Shown here one piece after another: positions 1 to 8,452 of a stretch of DNA of 64,000 bases. Within the stretch, counting starts at the first letter, position 1. Every line of letters begins with the position of its first letter. The DNA is taken from positions 103,876-167,875 of the forward strand of contig JASEEZ010000001.1 in NCBI GenBank assembly GCA_030019215.1. Reading direction: 5' to 3'. The position numbers were made by a program, and so were the translations under genes. The stretch comes from Actinomycetota bacterium (lineage in GTDB: Bacteria > Actinomycetota > Aquicultoria > Subteraquimicrobiales > UBA9087). The notes beneath the pieces are model-generated. The model was not told the origin of the DNA. It saw only the letters and a program-made list of their open reading frames with translations, and ran no database searches.

Positions 1-440
1 ATACCCGAATCAACACCTCGAGGAAGACTTCCGGAGAGCACTATCATCCCTGATCGAGAAAGTATCCTTTCGAAACGTTTTTCGAAATCCTCCAGCTCTT
101 CCAGGAAAATCTTGGGGCCTTTCTCGTTGATTTGAGCTAGGAGTCTATTATTCCTATTCAAAACGATGTAATTGGTTCTGGTTTCACCCTCTATGTGAAC
201 AAGATCGGTAGTAATCTCGGTCTTCCAAAGCTCCTCCTGGATAAACCTACCACTCATCCCACCGATAAGCCCCATTGCCACGACATCGGTCCCCAGAGCC
301 TGTATCGCATAAGCGGTGTTGATGCCCCCACCTCCGGGAATGGTAGCAGCCACTTCTATTCGGTTAAGCCTCTCTATTTTCCGCCCCAGAAGGACAAGCA
401 TCTTATCGACAGCAGGATTTAAGGTTACAGTTGCTATCAT
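1..440 (-). CDS. PfkB-family sugar kinase, 1-phosphofructokinase-like (3' part beyond window)
   Basis: The minus strand reads in frame from an ATG at 440 to the window edge, about 146 codons. The N-terminus MIATVTLNPAVDKMLVL followed by PGGGGINTAYAIQALG matches the 1-phosphofructokinase / tagatose-6-phosphate kinase branch of the PfkB family, which phosphorylates sugar phosphates with ATP. An AAGGAG ribosome site lies about 8 bases upstream of the ATG. The ATP-binding C-terminal half is outside the window, so substrate and completeness cannot be judged. Next to it upstream is the broken antiporter gene on the same strand. Confidence 0.8.
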   Translation of the reverse strand, partial: MIATVTLNPAVDKMLVLLGRKIERLNRIEVAATIPGGGGINTAYAIQALGTDVVAMGLIGGMSGRFIQEELWKTEITTDLVHIEGETRTNYIVLNRNNRLLAQINEKGPKIFLEELEDFEKRFERILSRSGMIVLSGSLPRGVDSG

Positions 441-546
441 CTGATACACTCCTTCGCTCGCCAAACTAAAGTGTGTTTGCAGTGTTCATTATTCTTCTTC
501 TGGACAAAATAATCCTTGCCCGATATCGGGAAATTTTAAGAGCGAA

Positions 547-1730
547 CTACGCAGAAGCCTCTCCAGAAGCAACGAGAGCAAATCTGGTACCCATCGGTCC
601 TATCAACTCGCAGACCGTCACCGCCGCTATCTCTACAGCAATTATGGGTGCGGCAATCTCTGGAAATCTTGATTGAACGAGTAAGACCAAACCAATGGTC
701 ACACCGGCTTTAGAGAACATTGCAAATCCCAGATACTTTCGCACCACCTCTGGGGCACGGGACATGTGAGCACCCATAAATGCTCCTCCCACCTTCCCTA
801 TTCCCCTCGCTACAATGTAGATCACGGCCACAAACCAATTAGCTACTAAAATATCCAAGTGCAAACTTGCTCCGGCCAAAGCAAAGAATATTACAAAAAT
901 GGGTAACTCTATATCCTCCAAAACAGCAAATATATGAGGATCTTCGTGCAAGTTGACGACCACGAGTCCCATGACCATGGTAACCAATAGGGCTGAAAGT
1001 TCCAACTGCTGCGAAAGCGCGCTTCCCAAAAGTGCCATTCCAATTAGGACAACCACAATTTGATGCCTATCCATAATGAATTTGAATACCCCCACCAAAA
1101 CAAGGCCCAATAAGGCCCCGGCGAATATCGAACCCCCAACTTCAGCAAAAGGTGCAATCAATGTTTCTGGCAATGTTTTTGGTCCCAACTTCTCAACTCC
1201 CGAGAGCATGCCCTCTACAACCACCGCTACCAGGGAAATAGCAGGATGCAAGCAGCATCATCCAGTCCCACTACCGCCAGGAGCGTGTTGGTCAAGGGCC
1301 CTCTGGCTTTGTATTCCCGAATTACGGCGACCGGGGAGGCTGGGGCCGTGGCCGAGGCCATTGCCCCAAGCAACAAGCAAATTGGGAGCGGGATTCCGAG
1401 AATAAACCTGGTGACAAAAAACACCACCACAAAAGCCCCGAAAACCTGAACGATGGTGATGACCAAAACACTTTTTCCAAGCTCTCTCAGTCCCTTAAAG
1501 TGCAACTCACCGCCGATGACAAGCGCAATTAGCCCCAGCCCCAATACTTTTACGAACTCCAGGCTTTCATTTAGGTGAGTTGTTATTATGTTTGTTACGG
1601 AAGGACCCAAGAGGATCCCCACAATGATATAGCCAGTAACCGCGGGGATCTTGAACTTTCTGGATATCCTTCCACCAATGAAACCGGCCAGTAACAGTAT
1701 GCCGAGTCCGGTAACCAGATCTGGAGGCAT
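547..1730 (-). pseudogene. CPA2-type Na+(K+)/H+ antiporter, split by one frameshift
   Basis: Two overlapping minus-strand frames (1730-1227 and 1251-547) together encode one KefB/NapA-like cation:proton antiporter of about 395 residues, the normal size of the membrane domain. The first part has the N-terminal helices and stops just after GLDDAACIL; the second continues with AISLVAVVVEG and the remaining helices. In this family the Asp-Asp pair lies in the ion path. Restoring one base near 1235-1245 would join them. This is either a recent inactivating deletion or a sequence error. No C-terminal regulatory TrkA domain is present. The start ATG at 1730 is the first Met of the hydrophobic helix region. 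Confidence 0.75.
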
Positions 1731-1807
1731 TTATAAACTTCCACCACCTCAAAGAGCGTCTTTTCGCTTCTCTGAAAAGGAAACTCAAAACCGCGATTAA
1801 TAAATTC

Positions 1808-2078
1808 GGACTGTTAACAAGTTTGGTTTACACCCCACCGTTGGTGACGTGAGGACCATGTGTCGAGAAGACCGTGTCGGAGCCCCGCCAGAAAAAGTCC
1901 CATAAAACCAGAAGTCCGCGGCGGGGCGAGACCCGAGCGGCCACGAAGGACTCGTTTCACTCGCCAACGGGGTAAACGGCCGTAACCGCGCTTGCCCCGT
2001 AGACGCGACAGCGTTCTTCGGGGTGTTTTCGGAGCACTTCACCCCGACCATAGTGTCAACTCATCTTGTCGATAATCC
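1808..2078. mobile_element. MITE-like element, copy A (271 bp)
   Basis: The ends form an imperfect terminal inverted repeat of about 26 bases with 18 matches: the left end reads GGACTGTTAACAAG then GTTTACAC, and the inverted right end reads GGATTATCGACAAG then GTTGACAC. A second copy with the same ends and internal blocks lies at 17435-17671. The best conserved internal blocks are 1811-1891 and about 1919-1941. It carries no convincing gene. No target duplication could be recognised. The likely explanation is a non-autonomous DNA element; the parent transposase is not in the window. Confidence 0.65.
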
Positions 2079-2125
2079 AATATTTCTTATTCGATAACCA
2101 GCGACATTTTCCTTGATTTATCCTT

Positions 2126-3610
2126 TTAATCGGCTCCCTTTCTCTCCCCAAAACAGTAAAAATGTCCGTTCCTGGCGCCCACAAATATCTTGCCTTTCCA
2201 GACCACGGGAGTAGACTCGATAACGGCCCCGCCTGGAATTCTTGCCTCCCACACTTCTTTCGGTTCCACCCGTGGGTTTTTCACATCGTAGGCCCGAACG
2301 TACCCCCCAGCATCGCAGGTGATTAAAACATCGTCCACGACCGCGGGCGAGCTCCAAAAATGCGGGGGAAACTCCTTCTTCCAGAGGACCTCCCCTGTCT
2401 TCGCATCAACTGCCAGCAGATCGCCTGGATTAGTGGGCACGAAAAGGACACCCCTATGCAAAGCGGGCGTGGCCCAAACGCCTCCTTTAGCCTTGCCCCT
2501 CGCCGGCACACTGATTGACCAGACGACTGGGTTCTCGGACTTTTCGGGATCGAGTTTAACCACCTGGCCCAACTCCAGCGCCCGCGAGAGACCTCTTTCA
2601 AGTTCGGCGCAGACGTAAAGCTTGCCCTCATCATCAATGACCACTGAGGCATCAACATCGTCCCCCATCCAGAATTCGAATCTGACCGGAAATTCCCCCC
2701 ACCCTTCCTTCAGGCCACCGATGTCGATCCCGTAGACCATGCCCCCGCCATTGGCAAAATAAACCGTATCGCCGAAAAGAGCAGGGGAGTTCTCGATGCT
2801 CACGTTGCGATCTCTAATCTTTCGAAAGAGGTCACGGTCAAAAGCGGGAAAGTCGAGGAGAATCTCCGGCTCGACCCCGACCTTGCCTTCAACGTCGTAT
2901 CCGCGGTTGAGCTTGATGATGAAAAAGTGGCTGTTCTCTCCCCCCTCGAAGAGATGGTCGTCGAGAATCAGTGGACAGCAGTCCCAGTCGTCATTCCAGA
3001 CCCTGTTTTTGACGGAATAGGCAGAGAGCTTCCAGAGCAAGGTGGGAGAATCGTGATCAAGGGCCACGATGCGGAAGTGGTTGTCGCGGGAGCCAAAATA
3101 GATCAGTGGATAGCCGTCGGGGTCAAAGGCCACCGAGCCCTTTATGATGTCACCGGTCTGAAAGGGCTTTAAAATGTCCTTTCCGGTTTCAGCATTCACA
3201 AAATGGACCGCTCCATCAAAAGCCCCAAAAATAACCCACGTCTTATCTTCCCACTCCACAATCACCGGCTGACCCGTCCAACCCGTGCCCGCCCAACGTT
3301 TCGTCTCGGTTTTCAACGAGGAAAGGGAGCTCATCGGTTCGCCTACTGGATAGCTCCAAAGGATCTCCGGACTTCGCGGGACGGGGCCTTGACCGTAAAA
3401 GGTGTTGGTCGAATTACCTCGGAACCTCAAAACACCCCTTACCGCCGGCGTTGTTTCTTCCCTCTCTTCTTTTTTGGCTGGAAAGGATTGGTCCCCCGCC
3501 GACGGCGGGGTCGTCTCCTCAATGACCTCGGGTTGAGAAGGTGGCTCCCGAGATGGTTTTTTGCTTTGAAAAGTAAAGGCAAGGAGAGAGAAGAGCAACG
3601 AAGACGACAA
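2126..3610 (-). CDS. PQQ-type beta-propeller repeat protein, likely membrane-anchored
   Basis: A 494-residue frame with a Pro/Glu-rich linker (about residues 15-55) and then repeated blades such as GKIFVGARNGHFYCFG and GVLFVPTNPGDLLAVDAKTGEVLW, typical of PQQ-like/YncE-type propellers that form extracytoplasmic scaffolds. The listed frame can start only at TTG 3610, which has no ribosome site. A GTG at 3644 has a good AAAGGAG site and reads VKNLKWICLGIFVVFVALL, an ideal membrane anchor, but it is in another frame; one base in the repeat-rich stretch 3581-3600 would join them. The true gene is therefore probably 2126-3644 with a frameshift. The GTG lies inside an 8-bp hairpin. Function unknown beyond the fold. 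Confidence 0.7.
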   Translation of the reverse strand: MSSSLLFSLLAFTFQSKKPSREPPSQPEVIEETTPPSAGDQSFPAKKEEREETTPAVRGVLRFRGNSTNTFYGQGPVPRSPEILWSYPVGEPMSSLSSLKTETKRWAGTGWTGQPVIVEWEDKTWVIFGAFDGAVHFVNAETGKDILKPFQTGDIIKGSVAFDPDGYPLIYFGSRDNHFRIVALDHDSPTLLWKLSAYSVKNRVWNDDWDCCPLILDDHLFEGGENSHFFIIKLNRGYDVEGKVGVEPEILLDFPAFDRDLFRKIRDRNVSIENSPALFGDTVYFANGGGMVYGIDIGGLKEGWGEFPVRFEFWMGDDVDASVVIDDEGKLYVCAELERGLSRALELGQVVKLDPEKSENPVVWSISVPARGKAKGGVWATPALHRGVLFVPTNPGDLLAVDAKTGEVLWKKEFPPHFWSSPAVVDDVLITCDAGGYVRAYDVKNPRVEPKEVWEARIPGGAVIESTPVVWKGKIFVGARNGHFYCFGERKGAD

Positions 3611-3680
3611 AGATACCCAGGCAAATCCACTTGAGGTTTTTCACCTCAAGTTCTCCTTTCTGCCGATTGTCGGTATCCGC

Positions 3681-4352
3681 TCAACATCTGGCTGCTCTAG
3701 TTTTCACGTGCCTGACAAACCAATCTGCCGCAAGTCTTGCAACTTCTTCGAGCGCTCCTGGTTCTTCAAAGAGATGGGTAGCCCCCGGAACAATTACAAG
3801 CTCCTTTTCCGTATGGAGTTCCTCATAGGCCCGCTGGTTGAGCTCGATTACAGGCTCATCAAAACCCCCGACGATAAGAAGAGTCGGAGCCTTTACCTTT
3901 GGAAGATAAGGCATTGCTAAATCCGGGCGCCCGCCACGAGAAACAATGGCAAAGACTGAGGTGTCCATTGCCGCGGCTTGTAAAGCAGCCGCGGCTCCCG
4001 TACTCGCCCCAAAATAGCCAATTCGCAAACTTTCACTTTGAGGTTGATTTTTTAGCCAGCCGGTGGCCAAGATGAGCCGATTTGTAAGAAGATCGATATC
4101 GAAACGGGTTGAATAAACCAAATCTTCCTCTTCGGTGAGGAGGTCAAAAAGGAGGGTTCCAATGCCGGTCTCTCGCAAAACGCTGGCCACAAAGTTGTTT
4201 CTCGGGCTAAATCGGTCGCTACCGCTCCCGTGGGCAAAGAGCACAACGCCTTTTGCTCTCTCGGGCAAACTCAACATACCCTCAAGAAATTCAGAATCGA
4301 TGGGGATTTTCACTAATTGTTCCCGGCTACCGGGAGCTCTTTTCTCTGCCAT
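3681..4352 (-). CDS. Alpha/beta hydrolase, dienelactone-hydrolase family
   Basis: A 223-residue alpha/beta hydrolase with a complete triad visible: nucleophile Ser117 in GASTGAAAA, Asp165 in GGFDEPV and His193 in GATHLFEEP, plus the oxyanion motif FAHGSGSDR near residue 40. This dienelactone-hydrolase-like subfamily is often fused or linked to phosphoribosyltransferases, but here it stands alone. Substrate unknown. No signal peptide, so cytoplasmic. It follows the propeller gene's upstream region on the same strand with about 40 bases between them. Confidence 0.8.
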   Translation of the reverse strand: MAEKRAPGSREQLVKIPIDSEFLEGMLSLPERAKGVVLFAHGSGSDRFSPRNNFVASVLRETGIGTLLFDLLTEEEDLVYSTRFDIDLLTNRLILATGWLKNQPQSESLRIGYFGASTGAAAALQAAAMDTSVFAIVSRGGRPDLAMPYLPKVKAPTLLIVGGFDEPVIELNQRAYEELHTEKELVIVPGATHLFEEPGALEEVARLAADWFVRHVKTRAARC

Positions 4353-4738
4353 AATATGCCCCTTTGAATATTTCCTTAATTAAAGAATAGGTCACTGCAA
4401 AGCAGAGTTCAAGGACCTTTAAATCTGCTAAAAACCAGATAATTTACCATTTTTATATCTTTTTTGCTCCAAGCTAATTTTGCTCCCACAGAGCTTGTTT
4501 GAGAAGAGGTGGATCAAAGAAAAAGCAAAAAGAAGAATTTGGGGATGATTTGGCCGATGAGCCAGGGGACAAATTTGCAATTATGCCTGCCCGCCACTGC
4601 GAGGCACAAGCAGGCGGGACTTATCTTTTGCAAGCTTACAGGCCTGTGCAGTGTCGGGCACCATTTTCAGGGAATAAATGCTAAAATTTTGCTGAGAAAA
4701 ATACCAACAGGCAGACAAGATGTTCGGGAAGGCTAAAA
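4353..4738. other. Intergenic spacer, no gene seen
   Basis: The spacer between divergent genes is AT-rich in 4380-4480. Near 4583-4618 there is a GC-rich inverted repeat with CCCGCC and GGCGGG arms, one of the dispersed palindromes of this window. The short frames here show no family features. Promoters for the flanking divergent genes must lie here but no clear hexamer pair stood out. Confidence 0.4.
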
Positions 4739-5134
4739 ATGATTTACTCGGTGCCGGCAGCAATAGTTGCTATTTTCCATGGTTTAGTTGTAGTGGTTCT
4801 TTTTGTCGGAGTCTTTTTCGCCTTGCTTAATAAACTAAAAAGGTGGCCAGTTCTGGAAAAAACTTATTTATCCTTCGCCGTTTTAATGATTGTCTCTTAT
4901 GTTTTTACCGGCGGTTGTTACCTGACGAATATCGAACAGTGGCTGTGGAGAAAAGCTCACTCGCCCTTTGCCTATTCTGGCGGCTGTATTTCTCACTACC
5001 TCGGCTTGGTCAGAATTAAAGTAGATGACGACAGTGTTTACTGGGTGTTAGTTTCCAGTCTGATTCTCGGTTTAGGTTCTTATATCCTTCGGTATTGTCT
5101 GATGAGATTAAGGAGCAGTAAGCAGCGGGACTAA
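4739..5134 (+). CDS. DUF2784-like small membrane protein
   Basis: A 131-residue protein with four predicted membrane segments (about residues 8-30, 42-62, and two toward the C-terminus). The signature GCYLTNIEQWL followed by YSGGCISHYL resembles the conserved core of the DUF2784 family (Cys-x-Leu-Thr, Glu-x-x-Leu, Gly-Gly-x-x-x-His-Tyr-Leu). Biochemical role unknown. The ATG is preceded by GGGAAGG at a usual distance. It is one of only a few plus-strand genes in the window and has no operon partner. Confidence 0.6.
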   Translation: MIYSVPAAIVAIFHGLVVVVLFVGVFFALLNKLKRWPVLEKTYLSFAVLMIVSYVFTGGCYLTNIEQWLWRKAHSPFAYSGGCISHYLGLVRIKVDDDSVYWVLVSSLILGLGSYILRYCLMRLRSSKQRD

Positions 5135-5618
5135 GGCCAGAGCATTTTGATCTCTTCTTTGGGTGAGGCTGTAGAGTTTGTAGAGGATTTGGTCGATGAG
5201 CCAGCTGGTTTGTCAAATCGTTCAAACCCGACCCCCTAACTCTACATACCGTAAGCCACGAAAAGGCTGGATAAAAACCACGTGACTTGTATAAACCATT
5301 GGATACAGTATGGAACCGAAGGTTTTCTGGTCCGCAAGTGCGGAAGGGGCGGCAGCAACAAAGCCAGGCCTTGATCCAGATGGGTGACTGGTGCAGTACG
5401 TCGCTGACACCGAGACTCTAAAGAAATAACGGGAGCGGTAAATGTCTTGTCAACATATATTGGGTAAGACTTGCAGGTGATAGAGAGTCGCTTATCGCTA
5501 TGGGATATTTTTTGCTCTTGACAGGAGCCTTTTAATGGGCGACCCCTTCAGGTTCGGGTTCAGGTTAAACATAAACGCATCATATAACAGTACCAGTTAA
5601 GTGGGAATCACCTTAAAC
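5135..5618. other. Intergenic region, 480 bp, no gene recognised
   Basis: No frame on either strand has family features. The stretch has several short inverted segments and unusual composition near 5220-5430 and 5440-5560, but no known riboswitch, tRNA or rRNA signature was recognised. It ends at the terminator hairpin at 5619. Confidence 0.35.
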
Positions 5619-5652
5619 AAAAAAGACTGCAGCTTGTGCAGTCTTTTTTGTT
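5619..5652 (-). terminator. Strong intrinsic terminator, works on both strands
   Basis: A-run, stem AAAAAGACTGCA / TGCAGTCTTTTT with a short loop, then a T-run on either strand. It lies directly downstream of the RRM protein gene (minus strand stop at 5669) and would end that transcript. Confidence 0.85.
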
Positions 5653-5668
5653 TTGAACGCGAAGATAT

Positions 5669-5977
5669 CTAATATCTTCGCGGGCGGTAGCCGCCTTCCC
5701 TGTAGCCACGAGCTCCAGCCGGCCGTTCCTCGCGGGGCCTGGCTACACTGACATTAAGTTTGCGTCCTTCAAGCTCAGTATCATTCAGTTTCTCGATAGC
5801 TGCTTTGGCAGCCTCGTCGCTTTGCATCTCGATAAAACCGAAACCTTTGCTTCTACCGGTATGGCGGTCGGTGATCAGCGTCACTGATTCAACTGGCCCG
5901 ACTTCAGAAAAGAGCTCACGCAGCTGCTCCTCGGTCGTATTGTATGATAGATTCCCGACATATAGCTTAGTTGCCAT
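5669..5977 (-). CDS. RRM-domain RNA-binding protein
   Basis: A 102-residue protein made of one RNA-recognition motif and a short Arg/Gly/Tyr-rich tail (ARGYREGGYRPRRY). RNP2 is LYVGNL (residues 5-10) and RNP1 is KGFGFIEM (44-51), both with the aromatic RNA-contacting residues. This is the common bacterial/cyanobacterial cold-induced RRM type that binds single-stranded RNA. The start is the ATG at 5977 because AAAGGAGGAA lies 7-9 bases upstream; an upstream in-frame start at 6019 would put that site inside the coding region. Monocistronic, ended by the hairpin at 5619-5652. Confidence 0.9.
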   Translation of the reverse strand: MATKLYVGNLSYNTTEEQLRELFSEVGPVESVTLITDRHTGRSKGFGFIEMQSDEAAKAAIEKLNDTELEGRKLNVSVARPREERPAGARGYREGGYRPRRY

Positions 5978-6132
5978 TCGAATTTCCTCCTTTCTCATAA
6001 ATGAATTAATGCAGCCCAATGTAGAAGGCCTGAAGACACTCGACGGAACTAAGACGCGGAACCTAGAGGATCAGCTTACGGCCAAATCATTAGCTCTGCA
6101 CGAAAACCTACGATGTTATTATATCAGAGTTT

Positions 6133-6282
6133 GACCCCCAAGAGCAACTAGTTGCTCTTGGGTCTTGTCTTGGGTCTTGGGGGTCATGTCTTGGGGGTCA
6201 AGTCTTGAATTGTCTTGGGGGTCATCTTGGGGGTCATGAATCTCTTCTCTTGTCTTCTCTTGGGGGTCAAGTCTTGAATTAT
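6133..6282. repeat. REP-like palindrome and tandem TCTTGGGGGTCA repeats next to the RAYT gene
   Basis: A near-perfect palindrome with arms CAAGAGCAACTAG / CTAGTTGCTCTTG (overlapping at its centre) at 6133-6164 is followed by at least six degenerate copies of TCTTGGGGGTCA up to 6282, two of them in the longer form GGGGGTCAAGTCTTGAATT. These lie immediately beyond the stop of the RAYT transposase gene and are its likely substrate repeats. Confidence 0.7.
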
Positions 6283-7195
6283 CACTTTTCTGCGCTCGCT
6301 CCTCTATCGCTTTATCACTTTGCTAATAGTAGTATAGTGTAGGCCTAGAAAGTCAGCAATTTCTTTCAAGGTGTAACCGTATTTCAGAGCAGCTTCGCGG
6401 ATAATCTGGTTTCTCTGTTGTTTACCGCTTAACTCTTTCGACCCGAATAGCTTCCCTAGAGACGGTCTGGCAAGATATCTTTGGTTACGGGGAATCTCCT
6501 TTATGTTTTCTTTTCCCCAAAGCCTTTCTTTAAGCTCACCCATGAAGGCCTCGCTTCCCAAAAAGATCTGGCCTTTTACGCTGTCCCATGGGTTCTCCTC
6601 TTCAGAGGATAAAACAAATTCACGATATCTCTTCTGAGCAGTACTTTTCTCCTTTGCGAATTGGGCTAAGATCCAATCAACACTGAGATACTTGGCTGGT
6701 TTCCTAAAACCAGCCGTCTCCAAATAGCTACTCCATTCATAATCTTCGGGACTCTCGACAAGTCTTGCCCGAACTGGATTAAGAACAATGTATCGAGAAA
6801 GAGATAGGAGATGGCTTTCTTTTTCCACCAAAATAGCTTTGTATCTTCCCTGAAAGACGTGGCCAACCCGATGGTTAACCTTGTTGAAGCGCTGGGTGTA
6901 GAGCCCGTTGAGGTGTCTCATCCCCTTAGAGAGGTTTCCTTCGGGGGTTTCAATTATGAGGTGATAGTGGTTGCCCATCAGACAGTAGGCGTGGCAAAGA
7001 AAGTTAAAACATCCAACAGTTAAAGAAAGAATGGTAAGGAAAAGCCGGCGATCCTCGCTGGAGAGAAAAATATCTTCTCTCGCGTTTCCTCGTGAGGTTA
7101 TGTGATAGACGGCTCCAGGATACTCAAGGCGTAGTGGTCTAGCCATTTGAAATAGAGCTTAACAAAGAAAATCTTATATTTCAAGACCTGACCCC
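6263..7195 (-). mobile_element. RAYT (Y1 transposase) unit with matching inverted ends
   Basis: The left boundary reads GGGGTCAAGTCTTGAATTAT (6263-6282) and the right boundary, read inverted, GGGGTCAGGTCTTGAAATAT (7176-7195): 18 of 20 positions agree. The transposase gene fills the interval. Such single-copy RAYT units with gggtca..gtcttgaa ends are usually domesticated rather than freely moving. Confidence 0.65.
6304..7146 (-). CDS. REP-associated tyrosine transposase (RAYT, Y1/HUH family)
   Basis: A 280-residue single-strand DNA transposase of the IS200-like Y1 superfamily. The metal-binding HUH motif is GNHYHLII (His60, His62) and the catalytic Tyr is 119 in RYIVLNPVRA. The C-terminal 45 residues (ALKYGYTLKEIADFLGLHYTTISKVIKR) form a DnaA-like helix-turn-helix, usual for this RAYT subgroup. 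These enzymes act on REP-type hairpins, and such repeats lie directly at its 3' side (6133-6282). Full length, all catalytic residues kept. The start ATG at 7146 opens the conserved MARPLRLEYPGAVYH block. Confidence 0.9.
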   Translation of the reverse strand: MARPLRLEYPGAVYHITSRGNAREDIFLSSEDRRLFLTILSLTVGCFNFLCHAYCLMGNHYHLIIETPEGNLSKGMRHLNGLYTQRFNKVNHRVGHVFQGRYKAILVEKESHLLSLSRYIVLNPVRARLVESPEDYEWSSYLETAGFRKPAKYLSVDWILAQFAKEKSTAQKRYREFVLSSEEENPWDSVKGQIFLGSEAFMGELKERLWGKENIKEIPRNQRYLARPSLGKLFGSKELSGKQQRNQIIREAALKYGYTLKEIADFLGLHYTTISKVIKR

Positions 7196-7211
7196 TACCA
7201 ACCAACTGCAA

Positions 7212-7248
7212 ATACAAATAAACCCCGCCATTGGCGGGGTTTATTTGT
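7212..7248 (-). terminator. Hairpin after tRNA-Arg
   Basis: ACAAATAAACCCCGCC pairs with the inverted GGCGGGGTTTATTTGT, a 16-bp stem right after the tRNA 3' end. The core CCCCGCC..GGCGGGG is one of the recurring palindromes of this window. The T-run is weak, so it may act in 3' processing or termination. Confidence 0.65.
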
Positions 7249-7250
7249 AG

Positions 7251-7323
7251 TGCGCTTGACAGGATTCGAACCTGCGACCTTGAGGTCCGGAGCCCCACGC
7301 TCTATCCCCTGAGCTACAAGCGC
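7251..7323 (-). tRNA. tRNA-Arg (anticodon CCG)
   Basis: A full cloverleaf can be drawn: acceptor GCGCTTG / CAAGCGC, D arm GCTC..GAGC, anticodon stem TGGGG / CCTCA with one G-T pair, loop CTCCGGA giving anticodon CCG, and T arm GCAGG TTCGAAT CCTGT. It reads Arg codon CGG. CCA is not encoded. A hairpin follows at 7212-7248. Confidence 0.93.
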
Positions 7324-7329
7324 AAACCC

Positions 7330-8004
7330 TTAGCGCTTCCCCCTCTTTCCTTTGGGGGCAAGCGATACCTTTATCGTTTTGACCCATCGCGAAAAGGTGG
7401 GGGTCAACTCCACCACAGGTTGTTCTTTAACCATCAGTACCGGCACGTCCTTCAACTGAGAAAACAAGACATCTTTTACATTTGCCTTCAGCAAGTTGGC
7501 CATCTTCTTGGGCGCATAAAATTCCAGCCCGATGGCTATACAGACAAGCTCTCTCTCCTCCTCTTTCACCTCTTTTGCCTCTTCCGCTTCCTTTTCTTCT
7601 TTTATCTCTTCGACTTCCTTCTCCTCTTCTATCTCTTCAACCTCTTCGACTTCCTCAACTTCTTTTACCTCTTCCTCCGCCTTCATCTCGGCAATTTTCT
7701 CCCGCTCTCTCACACGTTCCTTCTCCACCTCGACTATGCCCAAATACCTTTGGATGTTCAAAATAGAACCCTCGGTTGCTCGAAAATGTCGCACGTCTTT
7801 AAGGGAAAAGCTCCCCTCCTTGGATTTGGGAAGAGATTTATCTCCCTCCTTGGTATATTCAAACATTATCGTGCTCTCTCCAAAATCTTCATCCACGGCA
7901 AATTCTTTAACGGTTCCAAAGTAACTTCGACCGCTCTTGAGATACAAATCTCCCCGATCACACTCTTTAAAAAATTCCCTGAACTTCTTTTCATACCATT
8001 TCAT
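7330..8004 (-). CDS. Hypothetical protein with Glu/Lys/Val charged repeat
   Basis: A protein of about 224 residues without a recognised family. Residues 1-90 are a small mixed domain (KSGRSYFGTVKEFAVDEDFGESTIMFEYT), followed by about 60 residues of low-complexity EVKEVEEVEEVEE-type repeats predicted to form a charged coiled coil or tether, then a C-terminal segment of about 75 residues ending in a basic tail (APKGKRGKR). The ATG at 8004 has GGAG 6 bases upstream; a TTG at 8016 is possible but overlaps that site. No signal peptide. It follows the acylphosphatase gene closely on the same strand and may be co-transcribed. Confidence 0.6.
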   Translation of the reverse strand: MKWYEKKFREFFKECDRGDLYLKSGRSYFGTVKEFAVDEDFGESTIMFEYTKEGDKSLPKSKEGSFSLKDVRHFRATEGSILNIQRYLGIVEVEKERVREREKIAEMKAEEEVKEVEEVEEVEEIEEEKEVEEIKEEKEAEEAKEVKEEERELVCIAIGLEFYAPKKMANLLKANVKDVLFSQLKDVPVLMVKEQPVVELTPTFSRWVKTIKVSLAPKGKRGKR

Positions 8005-8027
8005 GGCCGTCTCCAATGAAGTTCCAA

Positions 8028-8312
8028 CTAATAATATCTGATATGGAAGGAGTCGAACTCGCCTTTATCGTAGGGCTCCCACTGGACTTTCACATCGGTA
8101 ACGTAGGCTCCCGGCGGACCCAGACGACACCAATCGATCATCCGATGGACATCCTTCTCTTCCCCCTCCAAAACGGCTTCAACCTGCCCATCGGGGCAGT
8201 TTCTCACCCAACCGGTGATGCCTAGGCTTTCAGCCTGACGACGAGTGTATGAACGGAAATAAACTCCCTGAACTCTGCCCTCCACCCGGACATGAGCTCG
8301 GACCCTGCTCAA
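8028..8312 (-). CDS. acyP: Acylphosphatase
   Basis: A protein of about 95 residues of the acylphosphatase fold that hydrolyses carboxyl-phosphate bonds. The family signature [16 protein letters not shown] holds the phosphate-binding Arg, and [17 protein letters not shown] holds the catalytic Asn. A TTG at 8312 has GGAGG at ideal spacing; an in-frame TTG at 8327 is also possible. Small, cytoplasmic. It lies just upstream of the charged-repeat protein, 23 bases away. Confidence 0.88.
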   Translation of the reverse strand: MSRVRAHVRVEGRVQGVYFRSYTRRQAESLGITGWVRNCPDGQVEAVLEGEEKDVHRMIDWCRLGPPGAYVTDVKVQWEPYDKGEFDSFHIRYY

Positions 8313-8452
8313 TCGTTCAACCTCCAAGATCCCTCAGCTATAAGCTTACTAGAAAAACTTCGAATATCAAATTCTTCGGAAGATCGCTCATTTCCTCTTT
8401 CCAAGAATGATTTGGCAGAGGATGAGGCCGAAAATTCTTGACGCAGGGAAGA

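Noticed and set aside
1797-2051. 84-codon frame inside MITE copy A
   Set aside because: The frame is not kept in copy B, has no ribosome site, and overlaps the repeat structure.
5222-5410. 62-codon minus-strand frame
   Set aside because: No ribosome site and no similarity pattern; composition like the surrounding spacer.
7482-7924. Plus-strand Ser/Pro/Leu-rich frames
   Set aside because: They are the reverse of the Glu/Lys repeat in the minus-strand gene and show only low complexity.
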